A stretch of DNA of 64,000 bases from Peterkaempfera sp044755465 (GCF_044755465.1 NZ_JBIVRB010000002.1:124001-188000); one strand, 5' to 3'. Positions 8,034-17,239 are shown, counted from the stretch's first letter. The notes: a model not told the origin generated them from the sequence alone. Numbers and translations: made by a program.

Positions 8034-9200
8034 TCAGCCCCGGAGCTGCTGGAGGCGGCCGGCGGCGTCCTTGAGCACCTCGTCCCGCTTGCAGAAGGTG
8101 AAACGGACCAGGGAGCGGCCGGCCGCGGTGTCGTCGTAGAAGACGACATTGGGGACGGCCACCACGCCGCAGCGCTCCGGCAGGGTGCGGCAGAAGGCCA
8201 GGCCGTCCTTCTCACCGAGCGGGGTGATGTCGGTGGTGATGAAGTAGGTGCCGGCCGGCCGGAAGACCTCGAAGCCGGCGGCGGTGAGGCCGTCGCAGAG
8301 CAGCTCGCGCTTGCGGTGCAGATCGGCGCGCAGCCCGTCGAAGTACGCGTCGGGCAGCCGCAGCGCCTCGGCCACGGCGTACTGGAACGGCCCGGCGCTG
8401 ACGTAGGTCAGGTACTGCTTGGCCGTGCGGACGGCCGCGACCAGCGCCGGGGCGGCGGTCACCCAGCCCACCTTCCAGCCGGTGAAGGAGAAGGTCTTGC
8501 CGGCGGAGGAGATGGAGACGGTGCGCTCCCGCATGCCGGGCAGGGCGGCGATCGGATGGTGGCCGCCCTCGAAGACCAGGTGCTCGTAGACCTCGTCGGT
8601 GACGACCAGCAGGTCGTGCTCGACGGCCAGTTCCGCGATGGCGGCCAGTTCGTCGGCGGTGAGCACGGTGCCCGTCGGATTGTGCGGGGTGTTGATCAGC
8701 AGCAGCCGGGTGCGCGGGGTGATCAGCCCTCGCAACTCGTCCAGATCCGGTCGGAAGGCCGGCGGCCGCAGCGTCAGCGGGACGCGGACGGCGCCGGCCA
8801 TGGCGATGCAGGCGGCGTACGAGTCGTAGAACGGCTCCAGCGCGATGACCTCGTCGCCCGGCTCCAGCACCGCGAGCAGGGCGGCGGCGATGGCCTCGGT
8901 GGCGCCGGCCGTGACCAGCACCTCGGTGTCCGGGTCGTACGCCAGGCCGTGGAACCGCAGCTGGTGCTCCGCGACGGCCTGCCGCAGCTCGGGGACGCCG
9001 GGGCCCGGCGGGTACTGGTTGCCGCGCCCGTCGCGGATCGCCCGCACCGCCGCCTCGGCCACCTCGGCGGGCCCGTCGGTGTCCGGGAAGCCCTGGCCCA
9101 GGTTGATCGCCCCGGTGGCGACGGCCAGCGCGGACATCTCCGCGAAGATCGTCGTCCCCAGCCCCTCCAACCTGCGGTTCAGCAGCGGCCTCGCAGCCAT
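8034..9200 (-). CDS. PLP-dependent class I/II aminotransferase
   Basis: The protein is 388 residues, the normal length for fold-type I aminotransferases. Key elements are NLGQGFPDTDGP (33-44), the NxPHNPTG segment at about 170-177, TDEVYEHLVF with the PLP-contacting Asp (201-210), and the Schiff-base lysine Lys235 in SISSAGKTFSFTGWKVGW. The sequence resembles the group containing kynurenine/glutamine aminotransferases and actinobacterial N-succinyldiaminopimelate aminotransferase (DapC-like), so amino donor and acceptor are uncertain. The start ATG 9200 gives the usual short N-terminus (MAARPLLNRRLEGLGTTIF). It is the last gene of a minus-strand series running from 11486. Confidence 0.88.
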   Translation of the reverse strand: MAARPLLNRRLEGLGTTIFAEMSALAVATGAINLGQGFPDTDGPAEVAEAAVRAIRDGRGNQYPPGPGVPELRQAVAEHQLRFHGLAYDPDTEVLVTAGATEAIAAALLAVLEPGDEVIALEPFYDSYAACIAMAGAVRVPLTLRPPAFRPDLDELRGLITPRTRLLLINTPHNPTGTVLTADELAAIAELAVEHDLLVVTDEVYEHLVFEGGHHPIAALPGMRERTVSISSAGKTFSFTGWKVGWVTAAPALVAAVRTAKQYLTYVSAGPFQYAVAEALRLPDAYFDGLRADLHRKRELLCDGLTAAGFEVFRPAGTYFITTDITPLGEKDGLAFCRTLPERCGVVAVPNVVFYDDTAAGRSLVRFTFCKRDEVLKDAAGRLQQLRG

Positions 9201-9287
9201 GCGGTCACCCTCTCCCAGTGGTCGCCTTCGTCGCGGGACATCCTCCGCCTCACCGGGAGGCGCGGCAAATACCCCGGGTGGCGCGGG

Positions 9288-9482
9288 TCAGGTCGGGGGG
9301 CGGCGGGTGAGGTCGTTCCATTCGGTGTCGGGTTGGCCGGGGACGGCTCGGCCGATGGCGCGCCACTGCTCGGCCAGCGAGGCGAAGAGCGGGGTGTCCA
9401 GCCAGCCGGCGGGCGACGGCCGGTTGCGGGCGGCCTCCGCCGGGGGCGGCGGGAGCTGCCGGGGGATGCGGGTGGTCTCCAC
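9288..9482 (-). CDS. Small hypothetical protein
   Basis: A 64-residue frame starting at GTG 9482 encodes a proline-rich N-terminus (RIPRQLPPPPAEAARNRP), then PAGWLDTPLFASLAEQWRAIGRAVPGQPDTEW. The amphipathic LFASLAEQW helix and the closing P-D-x-E-W look like a conserved short streptomycete protein, but I cannot name a family. There is no clear ribosome site, and in-frame GTC/GTT/GTA codons just before the GTG are not starts. It follows the beta-glucosidase gene by 64 bp on the same strand. Function is unknown. Confidence 0.5.
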   Translation of the reverse strand: METTRIPRQLPPPPAEAARNRPSPAGWLDTPLFASLAEQWRAIGRAVPGQPDTEWNDLTRRPPT

Positions 9483-9546
9483 GCCGCGTACAACGACGTC
9501 CCGGGCGGGGGGTGACGCGGGGTGCCGCCGTCCGGCGGTGTCGGCG

Positions 9547-10887
9547 TCAGCCCCGGCGGCCCAGGGCCGCGCGCAGCCAGTGGTAGGAGTCCTTGGGGGT
9601 GCGCCGCTGGGTGGCGTAGTCGACATGGACCAGGCCGAACCGCTGGTGGTAGCCCTCGGCCCACTCGAAGTTGTCCAGCAGCGACCAGATGAAGTAGCCG
9701 CGCACCTCCACCCCCGCCGCCATCGCCCGGTGCAGCGCCCGCAGATGTCCGTCCAGGTAGTCGATGCGCGCGGTGTCGCGGACCCGGCCGTCGCCGTCCA
9801 CCGTGTCCGCGACGGAGCAGCCGTTCTCGGTGATGGTGATGGGCGGGAGCGCGGCCCCGTACCGGTCGCGCAGTCCGGTGAGCAGTTCGTCAAGGCCCTC
9901 GGGCACCACGGGCCAGCCGAAGGCGGTGGTCGGTACGCCCTCGATCGGCGGCAGGGTGAACGGCAGCCCGCCGCCGGGGTCGGCGGCGGCGACCCGGGTC
10001 GGGTGGTAGTAGTTGACGCCGAGCGCGTCGAGCGGCGCGGCGATGGCCGCCAGGTCGCCGTCGTGGACGTACGGCGGGTCGGCGGGCAGGCCGAGGGCGG
10101 CCAGGTCGGGGTAGCGGCCGAGCAGCAGCGGGTCGGTGAACAGCCGGTTGTGCAGGGTGTCGTAGGCGGTGGCCGCTGCCACGTCGGCCGGGTCGTCGCC
10201 GGCCGGGTGGACCGGGGTGAGGTTGTTGGCGATCATCACCTCCAGGCCCCGGTCGCGCAGCGCCGTGGCCGCCAGCCCATGGCCCAGCAGCTGGTGGTGG
10301 GCGGTCGGCAGCGCGTCGAGCATCAGGGTGCGGCCGGGGGCGTGGATGCCGAGGGCGTAGCCGTAGACCGTGTGCACGAAGGGCTCGTTGAGGGTGATCC
10401 AGGCCGGGACCCGGTCGCTGAGGCGGTCCGCCGTGACGGCGGCGTACTCGGCGAACCGGTGGGCGGTGTCGCGGTTCAGCCAGCCGCCGGTGTCCTCCAG
10501 GGCCTGCGGGAGGTCCCAGTGGAAGAGGGTGGGCAGCGGGGTGACGCCGGCGGCGAGCAGGGCGTCGACCAGCCGGTCGTAGAAGTCCAGCCCCTTGGGG
10601 TTGGCCGGTCCGCTGCCGTCGGGCTGGATGCGGGGCCAGGCGATGGAGAAGCGGTAGCCGCCCACCCCCAGGTCGGCCAGCAGGGCGATGTCCTCGGGCC
10701 AGCGGTGGTAGTGGTCGCAGGCGGTGTCCCCGGTCTGGCCGTCGCGGACGTGCCCGGGGGTGTGGGTGAAGGTGTCCCAGACGGACCGCCCCCGGCCGTC
10801 CTCGGTGACCGCGCCTTCGATCTGGTACGCGGCGGTGGACACCCCCCACCGGAAGTCCGCGGGGAACTCCGGCAGCGCGCTGCTCAT
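9547..10887 (-). CDS. GH1 family beta-glucosidase
   Basis: The protein is 446 residues with no signal peptide, so it is cytoplasmic. The glycoside hydrolase family 1 signatures are intact: N-terminal FRWGVSTAAYQIEGA with the substrate-binding Gln, YRFSIAWPRIQP, the acid/base TLNEP (Glu168) and the nucleophile ITENG (Glu354), plus IWSLLDNFEWAEGY near the end. Such enzymes cleave beta-1,4-linked glucose from cellobiose and short oligosaccharides taken up by ABC importers. No importer gene or CebR box lies next to it; instead it follows an SsgA-like gene by 35 bp on the same strand. The ATG is preceded by GAGGAGG. Confidence 0.95.
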   Translation of the reverse strand: MSSALPEFPADFRWGVSTAAYQIEGAVTEDGRGRSVWDTFTHTPGHVRDGQTGDTACDHYHRWPEDIALLADLGVGGYRFSIAWPRIQPDGSGPANPKGLDFYDRLVDALLAAGVTPLPTLFHWDLPQALEDTGGWLNRDTAHRFAEYAAVTADRLSDRVPAWITLNEPFVHTVYGYALGIHAPGRTLMLDALPTAHHQLLGHGLAATALRDRGLEVMIANNLTPVHPAGDDPADVAAATAYDTLHNRLFTDPLLLGRYPDLAALGLPADPPYVHDGDLAAIAAPLDALGVNYYHPTRVAAADPGGGLPFTLPPIEGVPTTAFGWPVVPEGLDELLTGLRDRYGAALPPITITENGCSVADTVDGDGRVRDTARIDYLDGHLRALHRAMAAGVEVRGYFIWSLLDNFEWAEGYHQRFGLVHVDYATQRRTPKDSYHWLRAALGRRG

Positions 10888-10922
10888 CCTGTGCCTCCTC
10901 GGAGAAGTGACTGCTGTTCAGG

Positions 10923-11486
10923 CTAGGGCTGCCGACGCGGTCCGGCACCGTCGCGGTCCGGCGCGCCGAGGCGGGTGGGGCGCGCGTCGGCGTCCGCGCC
11001 CCGGCGGCGGGGGAGCGGCACCGGGTACAGCAGGTCCTCCCAGACCGGCAGCGGCTGCGGACGGCGCCGCCGGGCCGCCGCCGGGTACGGCAGCTCCCGC
11101 AGCGACCGCTCCAGCCAGGCGCCCAGTGCGCCCGCCGGTGCCTCCAGCGCCACCTCGCCGCCGGGGGAGGCCAGCGTGAGCCGGACGGCCCGCCGCCCGT
11201 CCCGGCGCACCGGGCGGACCTCCGCCCCGCCCTGCCGGCAGGCGCGGAACAGCCCTTCGGTCAGCAGCCCGCGCGGCAGGGTCCACTCCAGCGGCTCGGG
11301 GCCGTCCAGCGGCAGGGTGAGCACGATCTCGTACGGGGCCTGCGGGCGGCAGGACAGCCGGGCCTCGGCCCGGATGTCGGCCTGGGTCCGGATGTCGGTG
11401 GCGGTCCGGTCGTTGGTGGTGGGCCGGTCGTCAGTGGTGGGGGTGAGCAGCTGTACGGCCACTCCGAACTCCAGGGGGTGCTGCAT
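10923..11486 (-). CDS. SsgA-like sporulation/cell-division regulator
   Basis: The protein is 187 residues, starting at ATG 11486 with AAGGAG upstream. SsgA-like (SALP) features are YEIVLTLPLDGPEPLEWTLPRGLLTEGLF and a closing strand-helix ASPGGEVALEAPAGALGAWLERSL, which match the E-W-x-F-A-R-D-L-L and E-A-x-L-E-A-P-A-x-x-L patterns of the family. SALPs control septum placement and peptidoglycan remodelling during sporulation by interaction with FtsZ-recruiting partners. Unusual here is a Thr/Asp-rich insert at about residues 14-40 before the first core strand, and a basic tail of about 50 residues. Position in front of a beta-glucosidase gene is not a typical SALP context. Confidence 0.8.
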   Translation of the reverse strand: MQHPLEFGVAVQLLTPTTDDRPTTNDRTATDIRTQADIRAEARLSCRPQAPYEIVLTLPLDGPEPLEWTLPRGLLTEGLFRACRQGGAEVRPVRRDGRRAVRLTLASPGGEVALEAPAGALGAWLERSLRELPYPAAARRRRPQPLPVWEDLLYPVPLPRRRGADADARPTRLGAPDRDGAGPRRQP

Positions 11487-11616
11487 CGGCCTGCGCTCCT
11501 TGTACGAATGAGGGGTTGCCGGTGGAGAGAAGGCGGGTTCGGAGGTCTTACACATGTTCGGGGGACTGTTTCCGTTCGGGGGGCTGTCGCGGCGCGACCC
11601 GCAGTCGGACGCACCG

Positions 11617-11654
11617 TCGACAACGGTGCTACCGGTGGGTAGGTTCGGCGGGTG
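11617..11654 (+). promoter_or_regulatory. Promoter of a probably leaderless hydrolase gene
   Basis: TCGACA (11617-11622), a 17-nt spacer and TAGGTT (11640-11645) lie so that transcription would begin about 7 nt later, at the GTG start codon 11652. No Shine-Dalgarno sequence precedes that codon. Confidence 0.65.
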
Positions 11655-12560
11655 ACCACCACTCCGGCCCCGCCGCGCCGCCGCACCGTCCACTCCGGCG
11701 GCCTGCCGCTCGCCGTCGTCGAGCAGGGCGACCCCGCCCGGCCGACGGTGCTGCTGGTGCACGGCTACCCCGACACCCACCGGGTCTGGGACGACATCGC
11801 CGCCGACCTGGCCGCCGACCACCATGTGGTCCGCTACGACGTACGCGGCGCCGGCGCCTCCGGGACGCCGCGCGACCGGGCCGGCTACCGGCTGGAGCTG
11901 CTGGCCGCCGACCTCTTCGCGGTCGCATACGCGGTCAGCCCCGGCCGGCCGGTGCACCTGGCGGCCCACGACTGGGGCTCCATCCAGTCCTGGGAGGCCG
12001 TCACCTCGCCCGGCGCCGAGCAGCGGATCGCCTCGTACACCAGCCTGTCCGGCCCCTGCCCGGACCACGTCGGCCACTGGTACCGCGACCGGCTGGCCCG
12101 GCCCACCCCGCGCCACCTGCGCCAGCTGCTCGTCCAGTCGGCCCACTCCTGGTACATCGCCGCCTTCCACCTGCCGCTGCTCGCCCCCGCCCTGTGGCGG
12201 CACGGCCTCGCCCGGCACTGGGCCCGGCTGCTGGCCCGCCGCGAAGGGGTCACCCCGCGCCCCGGACACCCCCAGCCGACCCTGGCGCGCGACGCGGTGC
12301 ACGGCATCGAGCTGTACCGCGCCAACTTCCGCCCCCGGCTGCGCCACCCGGGGCGGCGCGGCACCGCCGTCCCGGTCCAGCTGGTCACCCTCACCGCCGA
12401 CCGGTACGTCCGGCCGGTGCTCTCCGCCGGGCTGGAGCGCTGGGCACCCCGGCTGACCCGCCGCACCCTGCGGGCCGGCCACTGGTCGGCGCTGCTGGAG
12501 CAGGGGCCGGCCGTCGCCGGCCTGGTACGGGAGTTCGCCGCCCGTACCGAGGCCGGCTGA
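11652..12560 (+). CDS. Alpha/beta hydrolase, epoxide-hydrolase-like
   Basis: The protein is 302 residues. The oxyanion segment HGYPD (37-41) and the nucleophile elbow HDWGS with Asp107 are those of epoxide hydrolases and haloalkane dehalogenases, which use Asp rather than Ser. The catalytic His is probably in RAGHWSAL near residue 277. A helical cap domain lies between about residues 125 and 230. The enzyme would open an epoxide or hydrolyse a related ester-like substrate in the cytoplasm. The GTG start at 11652 coincides with the predicted transcription start, so the mRNA is probably leaderless. It is convergent with the GH92 gene and stands alone. Confidence 0.85.
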   Translation: MTTTPAPPRRRTVHSGGLPLAVVEQGDPARPTVLLVHGYPDTHRVWDDIAADLAADHHVVRYDVRGAGASGTPRDRAGYRLELLAADLFAVAYAVSPGRPVHLAAHDWGSIQSWEAVTSPGAEQRIASYTSLSGPCPDHVGHWYRDRLARPTPRHLRQLLVQSAHSWYIAAFHLPLLAPALWRHGLARHWARLLARREGVTPRPGHPQPTLARDAVHGIELYRANFRPRLRHPGRRGTAVPVQLVTLTADRYVRPVLSAGLERWAPRLTRRTLRAGHWSALLEQGPAVAGLVREFAARTEAG

Positions 12561-12587
12561 CGCCCGGTCACTCCCCGCGATGGGCCC

Positions 12588-14945
12588 TCAGCCCTTGGGC
12601 CAGGGCCGCTGCCCGGTCGCGTCCGACGGCGGCGCCGCCGACGCGGCCGCGCCCCACCCCTTGGCCGGGGTGGCGGCCAGGGTGAAGTCCAGCGTCCGGC
12701 CGCGCAGCTCACCGAAGCGCAGCCAGGGCGCGTCCAGCGGGCGACCGCCCAGCGTGAGCCGCTGTACGTACGGCGCGCCCGCCGCCGCCCCGCGCCCGCG
12801 CACGGTGAACGGCGCCGCGCCCGGCGGGGAGACCGTCACCGACGGGAAGCCGGGGCTGCCCAGCACCAGCAGGTCCGAGCCGGGCACCGCCGGGTACAGC
12901 CCGAGCATCGACCAGACGTACCAGGAGCTCATCGCCCCCAGGTCGTCGTTGCCGAACTGCCCGCCGGGGGAGTTCGACCAGAGCGCGCGCTGCACCTCGC
13001 GCACCGCGCGCTGCGTTTTCCACGGCTCCCCGGTCCAGTCGTACTGCCACGGGATGCCGAGGCTGGGCTCGTTGTTGAGGTCGGCCCGGGTCGGCGCCGG
13101 GTGGCGGACGTCCTTCAGCAGGCCGTCCAGATAGCGGCTCCACGCCCGGGTGCCGCCGCGCCCCTCGATCTGCCGCCGCAGGTTGAACGCCACCATCGGC
13201 GTGTACTGCGCCGAGCTGCCCTCCACAAAGCCCCGGGTGGCACCCGGCGTGAAGCCGGGCGCGAACCCGCCCGCCGCAAGCCGGGGCTGGAGGTAGCCGC
13301 TGCGCCGGTTGAAGACGTTCTGCCAGTCCTGCGCCCGGGTGGCGAACCGGGTGTACGTGTCCCGGTCACCGAGGCCGCGGGCGAAGGAGGCGATGGCGTA
13401 GTCCGCGTTGTCGTACTCCAGCAGGGTGGAGACCGTGCCGTAGAAGTGGCAGCAGCCCCAGTCCTTGCCGTCCACCGGCAGATAGCCCAGCCGGTCGCGG
13501 ACCGCCTGGCCGGGCCGCGCGTCATTGCGGTCCGTCGCCTCGCGGACCATCACCGCCAGCGCGCGCCGGGCGTCGAAGCCGCGCGCGCCGAAGGCGTACG
13601 CCCCCGCGATGATGCCGTCCGCCGGGTCCCCGATCATCACCCAGCTCTCGCCGTTGTTCTGCGTCCACTTGGGCAGGCTGCCGGACTCGTCGAAGTCCCG
13701 CAGCATCGCGGAGACCATGTCGCTCGCCACCGCCGGGTCCACCAGCGCCATCAGCTGCGCCTGGCTGCGGTAGGTGTCCCAGCCGGAGAAGTTGGCGTAG
13801 TGGGCGTGGCCGCGCGGCGCGGTGTGGATCTCCTTGTCCATCCCGGCGTAGCGGCCGTCGGTGTCGCTGAAGACATTGGGGTGCAGCAGCGCGTGGTAGA
13901 GCGCGGTGTAGAACTGCACCCGCTCGTCCCGGGTGCCGCCGGTCACCCTGATCCGGCCCAGCTCCCGGTTCCAGGCGGCGTGCGCGTCGTCCTCCAGCTC
14001 CCGGACGTCCCGGTGCTCGGCCTCCTTGGCGAGGTTGCGCCGGGCGCCGTCCTGGCTGGTGTACGAGATGCCGATCCGGGCGGTGACCGGGCCGCGCCCG
14101 GGGTCGAACTCCGCGTACGCCCCGTCCGCGTCGGACAGCTCCTCGCCGTCCGGACCGGGCAGCGCGCTGGACCGGCCGCCGCGCCAGGTGCCGCCGCCGG
14201 ACAGCGGCCGGTCGAAGACGACGGCGAAGTGCAGGGTGTAGGTGTTGGCCGCGCCGCAGAAGTGGCCGCTGCGCACCGAGCCCGCGATCTCGTGGTCGGA
14301 GACGAACCGGACCCGCGTCCCGTCGACCTGGGTGGCGCCGCCGCGCAGCTTCAGCAGCAGCCGGGCCGGCCGATCGGCCGGGAAGGTGAACCGGGCGGCG
14401 CCGGACCGGGCCGCCGAGGCGAGCTCGGTGGTGACGCCGCTGTCGTCGGTGACCCGGTAGAAGCCGGTACGGACGGTCTCGCGGCGGTGCGAGAAGCCGA
14501 CCGAGGCGGCGCCCGGGTCGTCCGGCAGCTCGCCGGCGAGCGGCAGCAGCGGGACGTCGCCTGCGGCGGGGCAGCCGGGACCGCTCAGATGGGTGAGGCC
14601 GAAGCCGGTGAGCCGCTTGGCCGCGTACGAGTAGCCGCCGCCGTACGCCCGCTCCGGTGTGGTGTCCGGGCCGAGCTGCATCATGCCGAACGGGACCACC
14701 GGGCCGGGGAAGGTGTGGACCACGCCGGCCGTGCCGATCAGCGGGTTCACCAGCGACGCGGGGTCGGCCGCCGGGTCGGCCGCCGGCGGCGCGGCGCGGC
14801 CGGCGCTGCCGGAGGTGCCCGGGGCGGGGGCCGCCGCCAGCAGGGCCAGGGCCGCGGCCCCGGCGCCGACCGCTCTCCCGCCGCCGGACAGGAAGGGCAA
14901 CAGGCGCCGCCCCCGGGCGGCGGACGGCGGTGCGGCAGCGGGCAT
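12588..14945 (-). CDS. Secreted GH92 alpha-mannosidase
   Basis: The protein is 785 residues from ATG 14945, preceded by GGGGAGGA. An N-terminal signal (RRLLPFLSGGG, then a hydrophobic Ala-rich core) indicates export. The mature part begins with SLVNPLIGT, the classic start of glycoside hydrolase family 92, followed by FPGPVVPFGMMQLGPDT and GFGLTHLSGPGC. The catalytic half has FSGWDTYRSQAQL, NNGESWVMIGDPADGI, and the closing ggNDDLGAMSSWYVWSMLGLYP block. Family 92 enzymes are calcium-dependent exo-alpha-mannosidases, most often alpha-1,2, acting on mannans and N-glycans outside the cell. An open frame upstream of 14945 adds only Arg/Gly-rich sequence and is rejected as start. Confidence 0.93.
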   Translation of the reverse strand: MPAAAPPSAARGRRLLPFLSGGGRAVGAGAAALALLAAAPAPGTSGSAGRAAPPAADPAADPASLVNPLIGTAGVVHTFPGPVVPFGMMQLGPDTTPERAYGGGYSYAAKRLTGFGLTHLSGPGCPAAGDVPLLPLAGELPDDPGAASVGFSHRRETVRTGFYRVTDDSGVTTELASAARSGAARFTFPADRPARLLLKLRGGATQVDGTRVRFVSDHEIAGSVRSGHFCGAANTYTLHFAVVFDRPLSGGGTWRGGRSSALPGPDGEELSDADGAYAEFDPGRGPVTARIGISYTSQDGARRNLAKEAEHRDVRELEDDAHAAWNRELGRIRVTGGTRDERVQFYTALYHALLHPNVFSDTDGRYAGMDKEIHTAPRGHAHYANFSGWDTYRSQAQLMALVDPAVASDMVSAMLRDFDESGSLPKWTQNNGESWVMIGDPADGIIAGAYAFGARGFDARRALAVMVREATDRNDARPGQAVRDRLGYLPVDGKDWGCCHFYGTVSTLLEYDNADYAIASFARGLGDRDTYTRFATRAQDWQNVFNRRSGYLQPRLAAGGFAPGFTPGATRGFVEGSSAQYTPMVAFNLRRQIEGRGGTRAWSRYLDGLLKDVRHPAPTRADLNNEPSLGIPWQYDWTGEPWKTQRAVREVQRALWSNSPGGQFGNDDLGAMSSWYVWSMLGLYPAVPGSDLLVLGSPGFPSVTVSPPGAAPFTVRGRGAAAGAPYVQRLTLGGRPLDAPWLRFGELRGRTLDFTLAATPAKGWGAAASAAPPSDATGQRPWPKG

Positions 14946-15296
14946 GGGCGGGTCCTCCCCGGGTCCGGCGACTTCCCGGCCACGGCAGCGGCCGCCCCGG
15001 GAACGGGAGGCGGTCCTCGCGCTCCCCGGCAGCACGCTAGAGGCCCCCGGCACCCATTCGGCCGCCCCGCGCCCCGGCCGGCCCTCGGCTCACCCGGATG
15101 GCCCAGGGGCGCTGCGGCTACCGGGGGGCGTGGGGCTGCGCTCTGCGGGAGTGGAGGGTCGGCCGCGCCGGTCCTCGCGCCCCGAGGCCCGTGCGGGGTG
15201 GCCGGCGGATTGTCGGCCATGCGGCCACCTGCGCGAGCAACCATGCACGGAGGTGAAGCCCCGTACACAGGCAGTCCCGCAGGCCCCCGGGGGAGG
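14946..15296. other. Gene-free stretch upstream of the GH92 gene
   Basis: This 351-bp stretch has no supported gene. It must carry the GH92 promoter; a TAGCGT hexamer facing that gene lies at 15034-15039, but I see no good -35. No strong hairpin marks the end of the ABC operon. Confidence 0.4.
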
Positions 15297-16166
15297 CTAG
15301 GCGTCGCGGTGGCGCAGGAGGAGCGCGCCGGCGGCCAGGGCTGCGGCGGCGTAGCCGCAGAGCAGGGCGAAGCCGGGCCAGGGGGCGAGGGCGGAGGGCT
15401 GGGCGTGGAGGGTGGTGAGGGCCTGGCCGGCCGGGCCGGGGAGGTACGGGAAGATGTGGTCGCGCCAGGAGCCGGGCAGCACCTGGGCCAGTACGGGCAG
15501 CACCAGCAGCAGCCCGAGGACGGTGGCGACACCGCCCGCCGTGCTGCGCACCAGGCTGCCCACGCCGACCGCCAGCAGCCCGACGGCCGTCAGATACAGC
15601 GGCGTGCCCAGTACGACCCGCAGCACCCCGGGCGCGGCGAGCCCGGTGCCCAGGTGCTGCCCGGCCAGTACGGACTGCCCCAGCAGGAACGCCGCCGGGC
15701 AGGCCACCCCGGTGACGGCGAGCGTCACCGCGCCGAACACCCCGGCCTTGGCCAGCAGCACCGGCACCCGGCGCGGCACCGCCGCCAGCGTGGAGCGGAT
15801 CGCCCCGGTCGCGTACTCGCCGGTGACGACCAGGACGCCGAGGACGCCGATCGCCAGCTGGGCCAGGTAGAACCCCTTGAGGCTCTGCCCGGCCGGGCTG
15901 AAGGCGAGCCGTTCGTCCTGGGGCAGCCGGGCCCAGTGGTCGACCGTCACCCAGCAGATCAGCGCGCCGAAGCCGATCATCGCCACGGTCGCGGCGAGCA
16001 GGGTGCACCAGGTGGACCGCAGCGACCGGAACTTGATCCACTCGGAGTGGACGACCCGCAGTGCGGTGACCCCGCCGCGCCCGGTGTCCGGGACGACGGC
16101 ACGGACGGCGGCACCGGCGGCGGTACCGGAGGCACCGGCGGCGACGGCGGAAGCGGTGGCGCTCAT
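15297..16166 (-). CDS. ABC transporter permease
   Basis: The protein is 289 residues with about six membrane segments. After a 30-residue Ala-rich N-terminus comes VVHSEWIKFRSLRSTWCTLL, the hallmark of ABC-2 type permeases in Streptomyces multidrug/antibiotic exporters, and GEYATGAIRSTLAAVPRR, the conserved cytoplasmic loop. Its ATG overlaps the ATPase stop by 4 bp (ATGA), so the two are translated together. It would form the membrane pore of an exporter. The substrate is unknown. Confidence 0.92.
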   Translation of the reverse strand: MSATASAVAAGASGTAAGAAVRAVVPDTGRGGVTALRVVHSEWIKFRSLRSTWCTLLAATVAMIGFGALICWVTVDHWARLPQDERLAFSPAGQSLKGFYLAQLAIGVLGVLVVTGEYATGAIRSTLAAVPRRVPVLLAKAGVFGAVTLAVTGVACPAAFLLGQSVLAGQHLGTGLAAPGVLRVVLGTPLYLTAVGLLAVGVGSLVRSTAGGVATVLGLLLVLPVLAQVLPGSWRDHIFPYLPGPAGQALTTLHAQPSALAPWPGFALLCGYAAAALAAGALLLRHRDA

Positions 16167-17149
16167 CCGGCGACCTCCTCGACAGCATCGACCACGGGCG
16201 CGGTCACCAGCGCGGTCACGGGCCGGAGCGCCGGGGCCGGCCGGTCGGCTGACTGGTACTCCACCGCGTCCCGGGTCAGCTCCATGAACGCCTCCTCCAG
16301 CGAGGCCGGCTGCGGCGTCAGCTCGACCAGCGGCAGCCCGTACCGCGCGGCCAGCCGCCCGATCCGCTCGCTGTCCGCCCCCGCGACCTCGATCACATCG
16401 GGCCGCTCCCCCGCGCCGACCCGCGCCCCGGCCGCGCTGAGCAGCCCGCCGAGCCGCGCGGCCTCGGGCGTACGGACCCGTACGGTGCGGTGCGAGGCGC
16501 GGCGGGTGAACTCCTCGACCGAGGTGTCCGCGATCAGCCGGCCCCGCCCGATGACGATCAGGTGCTCGGCGGTCAGCGCCATCTCGCCCATCAGGTGCGA
16601 GGAGACCAGTACGGTCCGCCCCTCGGCGGCGAGCGAGGTGAGCAGGGTGCGCACCCAGCGGATGCCCTCCGGGTCGAGCCCGTTGACCGGCTCGTCCAGC
16701 AGCAGGGTGCCGGGGTCGCCGAGCAGCGCCCCGGCGATGCCGAGGCGCTGGCCCATGCCGAGCGAGAAGCCGCCCACCCGGCGGTGGGCCGCCTCGCCGA
16801 GTCCGACCAGGTCGATGACCTGCTCGACCCGGCGGCGGGGGATGCCGTGGGTGGCGGCGAGCGCGGCGAGGTGGTGGTAGGCGCTGCGGCCGGTGTGTAC
16901 GGAGCGGGCCTCCAGCATCGCGCCGACCTCGCGCAGCGGCGCCGGATGGTCGGCGTAGCGGCGGCCGCCGACGGTGACGGTGCCGGAGCTGGGCGCGTCC
17001 AGGCCCAGGATCAGCCGCATGGTGGTGGACTTGCCCGCGCCGTTGGGCCCGAGGAAGCCGGTGACCGTGCCGGGCCGGACGGTGAAGCGGAGGTCCGCGA
17101 CGGCGGTCCTGGGGCCGTAGCGCTTGGTCAGGCCGACGGCTTCGATCAT
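16163..17149 (-). CDS. ABC transporter ATP-binding protein
   Basis: The protein is 328 residues. Walker A GPNGAGKST is near residue 35, the signature FSLGMGQRLGIAGALLGDP near 130, Walker B TLLLDEPVNGLDPEG just after, and a switch His in VLVSSHL. This is the DrrA-like group of exporters. A C-terminal extension of about 100 residues after the ATPase core is typical of that group. It is the first gene of a two-gene operon with the permease at 15297-16166. The start ATG 17149 gives the family N-terminus MIEAVGLTKRYG. Confidence 0.94.
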   Translation of the reverse strand: MIEAVGLTKRYGPRTAVADLRFTVRPGTVTGFLGPNGAGKSTTMRLILGLDAPSSGTVTVGGRRYADHPAPLREVGAMLEARSVHTGRSAYHHLAALAATHGIPRRRVEQVIDLVGLGEAAHRRVGGFSLGMGQRLGIAGALLGDPGTLLLDEPVNGLDPEGIRWVRTLLTSLAAEGRTVLVSSHLMGEMALTAEHLIVIGRGRLIADTSVEEFTRRASHRTVRVRTPEAARLGGLLSAAGARVGAGERPDVIEVAGADSERIGRLAARYGLPLVELTPQPASLEEAFMELTRDAVEYQSADRPAPALRPVTALVTAPVVDAVEEVAG

Positions 17150-17239
17150 CTCTGGGTCCTCGCAGCGGCGGGGGCGGTGGCCGCTCCCACGCTAGGCCGG
17201 GCCGCCGGGTCCCGCGCGCGCTGCCGGGCCGTTCGAGTC

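Noticed and set aside
13101..16880. Open frame of about 1259 codons on the plus strand
   Set aside because: It is antisense to the GH92 and ABC genes, which have full family motifs and proper codon usage. Its composition is low-complexity.
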